This document shows, one piece after another, positions 7,247-15,643 of a stretch of 20,918 bases of DNA. Position numbers and translations under genes: made by a program. The notes under the pieces are model-generated. The model worked only from the letters and a program-made list of their open reading frames with translations. It did not search any database and was not told the origin of the DNA. The first letter of the stretch is position 1. Each line of letters opens with the position of its first letter. This DNA comes from Methanosarcina sp. UBA5 (GTDB lineage: Archaea; Halobacteriota; Methanosarcinia; Methanosarcinales; Methanosarcinaceae): the NCBI RefSeq assembly GCF_002505485.1, contig NZ_DAVG01000026.1:1-20918 (forward strand), written 5' to 3'.

Positions 7247-7299
7247 AAGAGGAACTTCCATAAAAAGAGAAATTTCCAATAAAAAGAAGAAAATCCGCA
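7247..7299 (+). repeat. Short purine-rich tandem repeat before the TPR gene
   Basis: Units at 7247-7264, 7265-7283 and 7284-7299 share AAGAGGAACTTCCATAAA-like sequence, period 18-19. The array ends 21 bases before the ATG at 7321 and contains several AGAGG/AAGGA-like words. Confidence 0.45.
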
Positions 7300-7320
7300 A
7301 GGAAAAGCCCTGCCAGAACT

Positions 7321-8502
7321 ATGATTTGCAGAAAACCAACCTCAAGCCCTCCGGAATGGAACTCACCTGCCCCTTCAACAATTTATATCAAAATTAAAAA
7401 CATTCCGTACGAGACTTTTAAAGCACGGCTGAACGAGGGGCTGGTTACTACTGAGCTTGACCAGATTCGATACCGGCTGGAAAGGAGAATCTACTGCTGC
7501 GGGGTCTGTTCCAAGCATGTTAATGGATACTGCGTCGTTACAAATCGGAAGGTTGAGGCAGGATGGATTTGCAAGGCTTTTGTGCCAAAAGAAGAATTCA
7601 TATACCTTGATTCAAGGCCTGGTTCGGAAACATTTCCGGAGTTCAGGTATCTTTCGGAAACCGGACTTCGGAAAAGCTATCTCGAAGGCGAGAGTCCGGA
7701 AGAAAGTAGTAACCCGAAAAGTGCAGAGAGCCTCTATGAGGAAGGAGTAATTCTTTACAGGCAGGGCAGGCTCAGGCTTGCACTTGAGGCTTTCGACAGG
7801 GTACTCTCTGAAAATCCCAAACATTTTCCAGCCATGTTTCATAAAGGAAATACTCTACTAAAACTCAAACGCTATGAAGAGGCTCTTAAAACGTTTGAAA
7901 GTGTCTCTAGGATAAATCCGGATCATCCAGGGCTCTGGACCAATACCGGGTTTGCGCTGGTAAAGCTCGAGCGCCTCAGGCAGGCACTTGAAGCTTTCGA
8001 GAGGTCTATTTCCCTGAACCCGGTACAGAAAAATGCCTGGGAGGGGAAGGATGCTGTGCTTGTCCGGATGCGTAAGTGCGAAGAGGAACTGAAGGAATTC
8101 GAAAGATCCTTGGAAAGAGATCCTGAGGATGCAGGCATCTGGTTTGAAAAAGGCAAATGTCATTTAAGGCTTGGAGAACTTGAGAAATCTAGAGAAGCTT
8201 TTGAAAAAGCCCTTGAGGAAAAACCCGAAAATGCAGAGGCCTGGTATCTTAAAGGAAAAGTACTTTTTGAAATCGGCTCTGAAAAAGCAGCCTTGCATGC
8301 TTTTGAAAAGGCAACCCGAAAGAAACCGGACTTTCCTGAAGCCTGGTATGAAAAAGGCAGGGTTTTCCTGAAGCTTGGCAACCCCAAAGGAGCCGAAAAT
8401 GCTTTTAAGATCGCAGCTGATCTGTGGGAAAGCAAAGGAGCCAAAGCAAAAGCTGAAACCGCTCGTACAAAGGCTAAAAAACCTGACTCTGGAGAAAAAT
8501 GA
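7321..8502 (+). CDS. TPR protein with N-terminal cysteine cluster
   Basis: This 393-residue soluble protein carries tandem tetratricopeptide repeats with exact 34-residue spacing: 135-168, 169-202, 203-236, 237-270, 271-304, 305-338 and a seventh from 339. All show the usual W/F...G...L....Y/E.AL.AFE..L...P pattern. The N-terminal part contains CCGVC, then Cys71 and Cys84 (C-x2-C-x7-C-x12-C counted from Cys60), followed by KAFVPKEEF; this looks like a small zinc or iron-binding knuckle. TPRs bind other proteins, so the protein is likely a scaffold with a metal-binding head; the partner is unknown. AAGGA lies about 17 bases before the ATG, farther than usual, so the start is less certain. The TPR part is very secure. 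Confidence 0.88.
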   Translation: MICRKPTSSPPEWNSPAPSTIYIKIKNIPYETFKARLNEGLVTTELDQIRYRLERRIYCCGVCSKHVNGYCVVTNRKVEAGWICKAFVPKEEFIYLDSRPGSETFPEFRYLSETGLRKSYLEGESPEESSNPKSAESLYEEGVILYRQGRLRLALEAFDRVLSENPKHFPAMFHKGNTLLKLKRYEEALKTFESVSRINPDHPGLWTNTGFALVKLERLRQALEAFERSISLNPVQKNAWEGKDAVLVRMRKCEEELKEFERSLERDPEDAGIWFEKGKCHLRLGELEKSREAFEKALEEKPENAEAWYLKGKVLFEIGSEKAALHAFEKATRKKPDFPEAWYEKGRVFLKLGNPKGAENAFKIAADLWESKGAKAKAETARTKAKKPDSGEK

Positions 8503-8586
8503 ATTTTCCAGGCCTTGAAGACTAATAGGAGATCATTTTCCTTATGAATTTTTGCTTCTGGCTCTGTTAGATAAAGAACTTGAGAC

Positions 8587-8647
8587 AATTAAAGGAGGAA
8601 AAACTCTTTCCTCTCTTTAATTGGGAAAACTTCTTTCCTCCTTTATT
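8587..8647. terminator. Hairpin between convergent genes with two alternative right arms
   Basis: AATTAAAGGAGGAAA (8587-8601) pairs with TTTCCTCTCTTTAATT (8607-8622) with one bulged base and a five-base loop. The same left arm also pairs perfectly over 11 bases with TTTCCTCCTTT (8634-8644). The structure spans the stop codon of the minus-strand gene (8617) and follows the TPR gene stop by 84 bases, so it could serve both strands. Confidence 0.5.
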
Positions 8648-9486
8648 TCGCTAAAAATTATTTGGCTTGTCTGTCTTCTATAAGCTCTTATTCCCAATCC
8701 AACTAACAAGTAAAGAATTGTAGGTATAATTCCATTGATTGGTGAAATAAGAATTTCTTTTCCTGCTGCAATGCTGACATAACCCAATATAACTAAGGGA
8801 TTTATTAGGGAGTCTTCTACCATATGTAGTACAACACCCGGCCAAATTGATTTTGTTACCCTGAAGAGTTCAATAAACATCACTGCCCAACATACCAATG
8901 TTACAATAGAAATAGTAAAATATATGGCTCGATTGACAGGTAACACTGCTTGTATCTCTGTTGCGGGTAAAAATACCAGATAATATGGAGCATGCCAGAT
9001 TCCCCAAAGACCGCCAACAATGAGATATATTTTCCAATCACTAAAATTTAATTTTAGAAGTTGTGAAGTTAGATAACCATGTAAAGGGGCCCCATCAAAA
9101 ATATCTATAATAAAATTAGTTAGCAGAGTACTGGAAAATATCAAAATAAAAGGTCTGAAATCAAAGGCTGAGAAGTCAATCCATCTTGTTGTAGCTCCGA
9201 TTATCAGAACGATTGTTGTTACAACAGGAAAAATCAAAGTAGCAATCAAGTACCATTTTATGTTTCCTTTGAAATTCGGATTGAAACCGAAATCTTTCCA
9301 GTTGCCCTTTGAGAATATAGTGATTGCAACTGCAGTCAACATGGGCAATACCAACCATATCCCCATTCCAGAAGACTCATTTTTAGGTTGCTCGGGAAGG
9401 GAAGAGTCTACAAGAACACCTATCCACCCACTAAGAATAACAAGGACAATAAATACGACAGTATTGCGAATAACTTTTTTATTCAT
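8617..9486 (-). CDS. CPBP-type membrane protease homologue, motif 1 degenerate
   Basis: This protein has 289 residues and about seven or eight hydrophobic segments. The layout matches the CPBP (CAAX protease/Abi) intramembrane family. The second family motif is clear: GGLWGIWHAPYYLV, with His165. The third is recognisable at WPGVVLHMVEDS (His221), though the usual Asn after the histidine is replaced. The first motif, usually EExxWRGYL, reads DGAPLHGYL (residues 131-139), so the two glutamates and the arginine thought to be catalytic are lost. The protein may therefore be inactive as a protease or use other residues. GGAG lies about seven bases before the ATG at 9486; an in-frame GTG at 9498 is less likely. 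A TATA box lies at 9518-9527. Confidence 0.8.
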   Translation of the reverse strand: MNKKVIRNTVVFIVLVILSGWIGVLVDSSLPEQPKNESSGMGIWLVLPMLTAVAITIFSKGNWKDFGFNPNFKGNIKWYLIATLIFPVVTTIVLIIGATTRWIDFSAFDFRPFILIFSSTLLTNFIIDIFDGAPLHGYLTSQLLKLNFSDWKIYLIVGGLWGIWHAPYYLVFLPATEIQAVLPVNRAIYFTISIVTLVCWAVMFIELFRVTKSIWPGVVLHMVEDSLINPLVILGYVSIAAGKEILISPINGIIPTILYLLVGLGIRAYRRQTSQIIFSEIKEERSFPN

Positions 9487-9517
9487 ATAACTCTCCACAT
9501 AGTAAATTTTAATAACC

Positions 9518-9527
9518 TTTATATAAA
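9518..9527 (-). promoter_or_regulatory. TATA box for the CPBP-like gene
   Basis: TTTATATAAA is centred about 36 bases before the ATG at 9486. The short leader would contain the GGAG site. Confidence 0.5.
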
Positions 9528-9623
9528 AATATGTTAAAACTTATGCTTAATTATGTTATTCTTGTATAATTAATTTGCCCAATATTGTTAAAATTTGCTA
9601 TGTGCGTCAATAAAAGTTCATTA

Positions 9624-9704
9624 TATCACTTTCACGGAGTTACCTATTCGAAATGAGCGCCGACTTTTTGAATAATATATTTGCTTTCCGTGGTGAAAGT
9701 GATA
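9624..9704. repeat. 12-bp inverted repeat, 57-bp spacer
   Basis: TATCACTTTCAC (9624-9635) and GTGAAAGTGATA (9693-9704) are perfect inverted copies. Just inside, GGA at 9636-9638 and TCC at 9687-9689 also pair if three bases are skipped. It could be the end repeats of a small mobile-element remnant or a long hairpin. Confidence 0.5.
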
Positions 9705-9714
9705 GTAAACTATC
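9701..9714. repeat. 14-bp palindrome
   Basis: GATAGT, AA, ACTATC is a perfect palindrome overlapping the right arm of the larger inverted repeat. A dimeric protein-binding site is possible. Confidence 0.4.
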
Positions 9715-10209
9715 AAGCGACTTAATGCTATGTTTACGCTTTAAACTGTAATCTTTTTTAGGATAGATTTCCTTTAAAACTGTATCAACTTTTGTAGTAT
9801 AATAATTCGTGAAGAACGCTGTAAGCGCTGCTGACTTAAATATAAGTATTAGAAAGTTGTAATATATCTGTTTAATAATTATTGAATTGTTCGTTGGTTA
9901 TATTGGTTTACCGTTAGATTGCCCTCTCAAGTCCATACTGTGTAAATATTATTAAATTAAATTTCCTAGTTAAAATGGATTTTTTGAACATATAAGAGCC
10001 CAAGCACGAGGCTTATACTTAGTACAAACTTGAAGAATAATGAGAAAACCGTGCAAATATAATAAAAAATTATGGCAATAAAAATAGAAAGTTCTTAACT
10101 ATCACATTGAAATAAGCAATTTTTGCACCAGAATGGGAAAAAGGAGGCTTTTGAAACCTGAGAAAGAGAAAAACGCTTAATATTGTCTTAATTAAAGAGG
10201 TTTGACACA

Positions 10210-13122
10210 ATGAAATTTCACGATTTCAAAACATATGTGAAATATGGCTTATTTCTGATATTGATAACTGGTCTGGTAGGTACTGCGCATGCAGATACAA
10301 ATCAACTTGTGTATTATAACTGGTCTGCAGATACTGGAAACACTATAGTTGACAATTCGGGACACGGAAATAACGGTATAAATAACGGTAGTACAACCTT
10401 TATTCTGCCAACCGGACAAATAGGAAGACAGTTCAATGGACAAAACCGAATAACAGTACCTAATAATGAAGAACTTGCATTTACTGATCCACATATAACT
10501 TTTGGGGTTTTTTTCCGGTACGATTCAAGCAATCCAACTCGTAATACATACCTGGTTTCTAAAGGAAATACCGCATTCAGGATCAGCATTGACCATACGA
10601 ATTCCCTGCTTACGTATGAAATTTATGTCGACGGTCAGAACGTTCACAGCTCGAGTACTACTCGCATACAACCTGACAAAGATTATGAAGCTATTGTAAC
10701 ATACGACGGTGCTCATGCTCAACTGTACATCAATGGACTTGCTAATGGAGAAGGCGTGGATTATACGGCGACGTCTTTAGGCCCGAGCTATATCACGGAA
10801 GACTGGACGATAGGCTCATCCTCTAATACTGCTTATGGGCTAGACGGGGCAATATATGCTTTTTATGTGTATAACAGGACATTGAGCCCATCCGAAATTT
10901 TAGATTTATATGCGAGTGACCTTCGCAGTATAAAGAATTTAAGTAAACCCGGAGGCATTGCTTTATCCTGGGACGATTCAGGGCATATTCAATCATGTTA
11001 TCAATATTTGCCAATCTTCCAGAAATATAATGCTAAGTGCACTATTAATGTAAATAACATAAATAACAGAAGAGAGGCCGAAACCGAATTAAGAGACCTG
11101 AATGCACTGCACTCAGCCGGGTGGGAAGTAGCTTTACACGGGTATAATCACGTAGATTCGGTTAAATTTCTAAATAATAACACCCCTGAAGTGTGGCTGA
11201 ATCAGGAAATATTCCCGAATATCGTAGAAGTTACCCGTTATGGTTATCCGGTTTGTACCCTAGCATACCCTCATTCAAGTAGAAATGAAGTTTCCGATGC
11301 AGCAGTAGCTCCATACTTCCGTACACTCCGAACGAGAACTTCCACAATAGTAAATGGAAATATAAATGAAACAACCCTGGCCTATTACAATTGGGACGAT
11401 ACTCGCCTTCTGTATGGAGTAGAAATCGATGACCAGTCAATTGGTGCCAGCCTGCCGTCTATAGAACATGGTATCAATTACGCAATAAAAACGGGGAGTG
11501 TACTTGTGTTATTTGGGCATGCAATAACTCCAAATGTTAACGGGCCATACCAGACTTCGACGTCACGACTGGATTCGATTCTAAATTATACTTACCAGAA
11601 TGGAGGAGCGTTTTACCGAATGGGAGATCTGGGGGATTCATCTTGGAATCAGGTCCCCAGATTCTCCAAAGTAACTGCAAATTATACGGTTTCCCCAAAC
11701 AGTTTATTTGCCGGGGAAAGTGTAACGTTTGTGGATCACAGTACCAACCAGGCCACTGAACAGCTTGATTTTGGGGACAATTCGCCTGCGACCAGTACTG
11801 CAAATGCTGTTCACATATATACGTCACCAGGAACTTATACGGTTAAGTTAACCGTAGAAAATGAAGTTTCGAGCGATTCAATGATTCAAACAATTACGGT
11901 TATCCAGGCGACACCTCCGGTTGCAGATTTCACCAGTAATTGTACAGAAGGACCTCGACCGCTGAGTATAGCATTCACGGATACATCAACTGGACTTCCA
12001 AAGTCCTGGTCGTGGAATTTTGGGGACGGAAGCACGTCAGCAGACCAGAATCCGGTACATGTATACTCAAATGATGGAGTTTACAATGTTACGTTGACCG
12101 TAGTAAATAGCAAAGGATCAAATTCTATTGAAAAACAAAATTATATAACAGTATCGACAAAACCTCCTTTGTCTAATTTCTGTTCCAACATAACAAGTGG
12201 AAATATCCCGTTAACTGTTCAGTTTACTGACACCAGTACAGGGTCTCCAGCCTCATGGAACTGGAATTTTGGAGATGGAACGAGTTCGACTGAGCAGAAC
12301 CCAACGCATACTTATTTTTCAGCAAGAACCTATGACGTCACCCTGGTAGTAAGCAACGCCGGCGGAAGCACTTCAAAAACGTCTACAATAACTGCATGTG
12401 AAAATGGAGGTTCAAGTGGAGGAAGCAGCCACAGCAGCGGGGGTGGCGGGGCAGGCGGTTCCCCTGAGCCTGCAAAGAATGTAAAAGTAAAGGAACTTTC
12501 ACAGACTTACATACAAAGCGGAAATCCTGTAAAGTTTGATTTTCCAAAGAATGCCACTGCTATTGTTTATTTAAGCTTCGACTCAAAGAAGACGGTAGGC
12601 AAGACAACAACGATTGTTGAGATGCTGAAAAACAAATCCACGCTTACGCCGGATGCGCCCGAAGGCGAGGTCTACGATTACCTCAATATCTGGGTTGGAA
12701 ACGGTGGATATGGAACGGATAAGAACATCGAAAACGCGATTGTATGTTTCAAAGTGGAAAAATCCTGGATCCGGAATAAAGGCATTGACCAGGCTTCAAT
12801 CACCCTGAACAGGTACAATGAAAAGAAATGGAATAAACTTCCAGCCACCCTGTTCAGGGAAGATAACAAATACATATATTTCACAGCCGAACCCCCGGGA
12901 TTCTCGCCCTTTGCAATAACAGGTAAGCCTACGGCAAAAGAAAATGTGGTTGAAATACTGCCCGAACCTGAAATCGAAAATCCAGAAAATGTTACTCAAG
13001 AAATGGCAGCTGATATTGAACAGACCTCTGAGCAGAAGGAAGAAACTAATAATATGCCTGGATTTGAAGTGATTTACTGTATTATCGGGCTGTTTGGAGC
13101 TTCCCGATATAGAAGGAGATAA
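10210..13122 (+). CDS. Surface LamG / polysaccharide deacetylase / PKD protein with PGF-CTERM tail
   Basis: This is a 970-residue exported, probably archaeosortase-anchored protein. Domains in order: signal peptide 1-28 (ending TAHA); LamG-type carbohydrate-binding fold about 30-240 (GNNGINNG, DGAIYAFYVYNRTLS); NodB-type polysaccharide deacetylase about 245-475; three PKD domains about 487-565, 570-650 and 653-728 (each with FGDxS/T); a Gly/Ser linker 733-755; a PGF-pre-PGF domain about 757-906 (NIWVGNGGYG, PPGFSPFAITGK); an acidic stalk; and the tail MPGFEVIYCIIGLFGASRYRRR's PGF motif, hydrophobic run and basic end (949-970). In the deacetylase part SWDDSG (Asp255/256) and HGYNH (His310, His314) keep the metal Asp-His-His set; LAYPHSS stands for the third motif. 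It probably trims acetyl groups from a surface or foreign polysaccharide. GAGGT precedes the ATG by eight bases. Confidence 0.9.
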   Translation: MKFHDFKTYVKYGLFLILITGLVGTAHADTNQLVYYNWSADTGNTIVDNSGHGNNGINNGSTTFILPTGQIGRQFNGQNRITVPNNEELAFTDPHITFGVFFRYDSSNPTRNTYLVSKGNTAFRISIDHTNSLLTYEIYVDGQNVHSSSTTRIQPDKDYEAIVTYDGAHAQLYINGLANGEGVDYTATSLGPSYITEDWTIGSSSNTAYGLDGAIYAFYVYNRTLSPSEILDLYASDLRSIKNLSKPGGIALSWDDSGHIQSCYQYLPIFQKYNAKCTINVNNINNRREAETELRDLNALHSAGWEVALHGYNHVDSVKFLNNNTPEVWLNQEIFPNIVEVTRYGYPVCTLAYPHSSRNEVSDAAVAPYFRTLRTRTSTIVNGNINETTLAYYNWDDTRLLYGVEIDDQSIGASLPSIEHGINYAIKTGSVLVLFGHAITPNVNGPYQTSTSRLDSILNYTYQNGGAFYRMGDLGDSSWNQVPRFSKVTANYTVSPNSLFAGESVTFVDHSTNQATEQLDFGDNSPATSTANAVHIYTSPGTYTVKLTVENEVSSDSMIQTITVIQATPPVADFTSNCTEGPRPLSIAFTDTSTGLPKSWSWNFGDGSTSADQNPVHVYSNDGVYNVTLTVVNSKGSNSIEKQNYITVSTKPPLSNFCSNITSGNIPLTVQFTDTSTGSPASWNWNFGDGTSSTEQNPTHTYFSARTYDVTLVVSNAGGSTSKTSTITACENGGSSGGSSHSSGGGGAGGSPEPAKNVKVKELSQTYIQSGNPVKFDFPKNATAIVYLSFDSKKTVGKTTTIVEMLKNKSTLTPDAPEGEVYDYLNIWVGNGGYGTDKNIENAIVCFKVEKSWIRNKGIDQASITLNRYNEKKWNKLPATLFREDNKYIYFTAEPPGFSPFAITGKPTAKENVVEILPEPEIENPENVTQEMAADIEQTSEQKEETNNMPGFEVIYCIIGLFGASRYRRR

Positions 13123-13130
13123 ATACGGTT

Positions 13131-13160
13131 AGATGGTAGGGAAAAACTATCCCGCTATCT
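13131..13160 (+). terminator. Hairpin after the surface protein gene
   Basis: AGATGGTAGGGA (13131-13142) pairs with TCCCGCTATCT (13150-13160), with one bulged A and two G-T pairs, nine bases after the stop codon. T-rich sequence follows at 13163-13176. Confidence 0.5.
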
Positions 13161-13216
13161 AATTTCTTACTTTTTAGGTTCTTTTGGATTATCAAAGTTC
13201 TTTTTTCGGAATATCC

Positions 13217-13367
13217 CTACTTTGACAGTTTAATAATTATGTTAAAAGGTTGGGTTGAAAAAACGATAAACCAAAGGTAATTTTAAGGAAAGTTTTGTAG
13301 GCTGTCAAAATGATTTTGACGAAAAAATGAGGTTTCATAATACACGGAATTCATACTGTCAAATTAG
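13217..13367. mobile_element. Possible small element with terminal inverted repeats
   Basis: CTACTTTGACAGT (13217-13229) and ACTGTCAAATTAG (13355-13367) are inverted copies with one mismatch in 13. Inside, GTCAAAATGATTTTGAC (13304-13320) is a perfect palindrome and GCTGTCAAAA (13301-13310) repeats the end motif. No coding frame is present. The layout suits a MITE or the remains of an insertion sequence. No clear target duplication is seen. Confidence 0.35.
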
Positions 13368-13552
13368 GTTTGATTGAACCTTCAATTGCTTTTCGTAAGT
13401 TCTTCTTCGTTTTCCGCCAGTTCTTGTTTTTCATAACGGTTTCGTCTACAAAAATTAGACCTAGCTATATCCTCAAAACTTACCTATATTTCTCTAAAAA
13501 ATAAGGGGATAAAACTATAGCTCACAAAATCCCTCTGAGAGATCAGAGCACA

Positions 13553-15229
13553 TTACAAATAAGCATGTGTAACATAACGCCGCATCATTCTGTGGCTGTT
13601 GAAATAATAGGCTATCATGCCTATGGAGTTGTTGATTAGCTTAACCCAATCATCCTTGCGGTCGTAGTACATGGGGACTATAATATAATACAGCTTATTG
13701 TAAAGGTCGCTTAGCTCGGCAGCTTTTGCTTCTTCTTCGGAAAGTTTTTCTTCGGGCTGAGGGCCCATTGCCCAGCCAGTCACGCCTTCAATCCAACCTT
13801 CGATCCACCAGCCGTCGAGTACGCTGAGATTCACGACTCCATTATGGGCAGCCTTCATGCCGCTCGTGCCTGAGGCTTCATAGGGGCGGGTTGGTGTATT
13901 CAGCCAGAGATCGACTCCGGAAACCATTTTTGCGGCAAGGTCCATATCATAGTTTTCCAGAAAAACAATCTTTATTTCTTCCCTCAAAATTTCAATGTTT
14001 TTGAAAATGTCCCTGATCATCTGTTTTCCTGCTTCGTCACGCGGATGAGCTTTGCCTGCAAAAATGAGTTGAATTTTGCCCCTTCTGTTTATTTTTTTGA
14101 GCATTTCAAGGTCGGATAGGACCAGGGTTGCCCGTTTGTACGCGGTCATGCGCCGTGCAAAGCCGATTGTCAGAGTCTCGTAGTCCATACCCACGCCTGC
14201 CCTTTTGTTAACTTCATCGATAAGGGCTTTTTTTGCGTTCCAGCGGGCTTCCCAGATCTCGCTGTCAGGAATTCCGTCTATCCTTACCAGAAGCTCAGGT
14301 TCATTTGCCCAGCCAGGTATGTAGCGGTCGTACAGTTTCCTGAGATAAGGAGAAGTCCAGGTATATGAATGGACGCCGTTTGTGATCGCCTGGATTTTGT
14401 AGCCCGGAAAGAGCTCACTTGAGATCAGGCTGTGCCTCTTTGTGACTCCATTGACATAGTTCGACAGGTTAAGGGCAAAAAGGCTTGTATTAAAGCGTTC
14501 GGCTCCCCCGAATCTTCTGAGGATATCCACACTATTTTTGTCCTGGATAAGGTCTTCTACAAGCCCGTAATCAAATTTATCATGCCCTGCTTCCACAGGA
14601 GTATGCGTAGTAAAAATACAGAGCTCCTTGACTTTCACAGGATCAATGCCGTTACGCCTCAGGAGTTCCAGACCGAGCAGGCTTGAGTGTCCTTCGTTCA
14701 TATGGTACTTTCTAATCTTGAAGCCCAGCGCATCAAGCATTCTTACTCCCCCTATCCCAAGTACTATTTCCTGGTTGAGCCTGTAGCGCTGGTCTCCCCC
14801 ATAGAGAAAATCCGTAATTCTGCGATCTTCCCAGTCATTTCCCTCGACGTCGGTATCAAGGAAAATAATGGGTACACAGCCTCCTGTAAGGCTTTTACAA
14901 TTATACAGCCATGCTCTGATTTTAACGTCCCGGTTCTGAATTTTTACGCTTACCTCCTCTGCGAGAAGCGTCATAAAACGGGCAGGATTCCATTCTTCGG
15001 TGTGCTCAACCTGGTTTCCGGAAGAGTCAAGAATTTGCCTGAAATAACCTTTGTTGCTTACCAGTGTTACTGCTACCAGCGGAATATTCAGGTCCGCTGC
15101 CGAGCGAATAGTATCCCCTGCAAGTATGCCCAGCCCTCCGGCATAAGTCGGGATTTCACTATTGAGCCCTATTTCCATAGAAAAGTAAGCAATCTTCTGT
15201 CCTTTCAATACTCCCTGAAGATCGTCCAT
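13553..15229 (-). CDS. glgP: Alpha-glucan (glycogen/maltodextrin) phosphorylase
   Basis: This is a GT35-family alpha-glucan phosphorylase of the short archaeal type (558 residues; classical enzymes have about 800). It releases glucose-1-phosphate from glycogen-like storage glucan in the cytoplasm. Visible marks are AYFSMEIGLNSEIPTYAGGLGILAGD at the N terminus (residues 14-39), HMNEGHSSLL (176-185), ITNGVH (283-288), the phosphate-site FARRMTAYKR (357-366) and the PLP-lysine motif ASGTSGMKAAHNG with Lys459. The end near HAYL looks complete for this shorter group. A TATA-like GGTTATATATCAA (complement) lies at 15288-15300, about 60 bases before the ATG. The gene is alone on its strand and divergent from the PAS-GAF gene, so links to other glycogen genes are not visible here. 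Confidence 0.92.
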   Translation of the reverse strand: MDDLQGVLKGQKIAYFSMEIGLNSEIPTYAGGLGILAGDTIRSAADLNIPLVAVTLVSNKGYFRQILDSSGNQVEHTEEWNPARFMTLLAEEVSVKIQNRDVKIRAWLYNCKSLTGGCVPIIFLDTDVEGNDWEDRRITDFLYGGDQRYRLNQEIVLGIGGVRMLDALGFKIRKYHMNEGHSSLLGLELLRRNGIDPVKVKELCIFTTHTPVEAGHDKFDYGLVEDLIQDKNSVDILRRFGGAERFNTSLFALNLSNYVNGVTKRHSLISSELFPGYKIQAITNGVHSYTWTSPYLRKLYDRYIPGWANEPELLVRIDGIPDSEIWEARWNAKKALIDEVNKRAGVGMDYETLTIGFARRMTAYKRATLVLSDLEMLKKINRRGKIQLIFAGKAHPRDEAGKQMIRDIFKNIEILREEIKIVFLENYDMDLAAKMVSGVDLWLNTPTRPYEASGTSGMKAAHNGVVNLSVLDGWWIEGWIEGVTGWAMGPQPEEKLSEEEAKAAELSDLYNKLYYIIVPMYYDRKDDWVKLINNSIGMIAYYFNSHRMMRRYVTHAYL

Positions 15230-15643
15230 ATTCTCAAACTCGCCTCTTTTTATTTTTTGTAGAAATGTATCAAAAAATATGTTATCGGTTATATATCAAA
15301 TTGACCTTGGAAATTCATTTATAAATAGGATTTATACCTCAGGCAGAGAAAATCGAGGATTTTTACAAACGTAAAAACGTGTCTAGAAATAGAATGGCTA
15401 TTAACTAAACTGGCTATTAATCTCAATAATGTATATATATTTTTCCCCTATATTTTCTCATACCTGTGTATTCCTTTTCATAGGGTCTTTATATAGATTC
15501 TAACTTTCAAGTCTCTGCATTCTGATGCATTTCGAAACTTAAATCACAAGCTTTTTAATTTATTGCGTACTTTTATGTTTGCGAAGCAAAAAATGTAAAT
15601 ATGGGAAATTTATACAGAGCTTCCTGTAAGAGATTTTTAATCT
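15230..15643. promoter_or_regulatory. Divergent promoter region of phosphorylase and PAS-GAF genes
   Basis: The minus-strand candidate TATA is at 15288-15300. The plus-strand candidate TTTATA at 15609-15614 would start transcription near 15636-15640. Another AT-rich run, GTATATATAT, lies at 15430-15439. No coding sequence is seen. Confidence 0.45.

Larger units (their letters stand above)
9499..10209. other. Long divergent intergenic region
   Basis: This gap of about 710 bases separates the CPBP-like gene from the large surface protein gene. It holds the TATA box at 9518-9527, a 12-bp inverted repeat (9624-9704), a palindrome (9701-9714) and AT-rich sequence. GAGGT at 10197-10201 is the Shine-Dalgarno site of the surface protein gene. 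No convincing gene or RNA gene is seen; a 32-codon frame at 9653-9751 lies inside the inverted repeat region. Confidence 0.55.
13123..13552. other. Convergent intergenic region
   Basis: This gap of 430 bases between the surface protein gene and the phosphorylase gene holds the hairpin at 13131-13160 and a 151-bp inverted-repeat element (13217-13367). The remainder up to 13552 is T-rich with no coding frame that I would support. Confidence 0.5.

Noticed and set aside
9653..9751. 32-codon frame (MSADFLNNIF...)
   Set aside because: It lies within an inverted repeat region, has no ribosome site and no recognised family; kept only as a note for a remnant.
14687..15262. Plus-strand frame of 191 codons
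   Set aside because: It is the antisense shadow of the phosphorylase gene.
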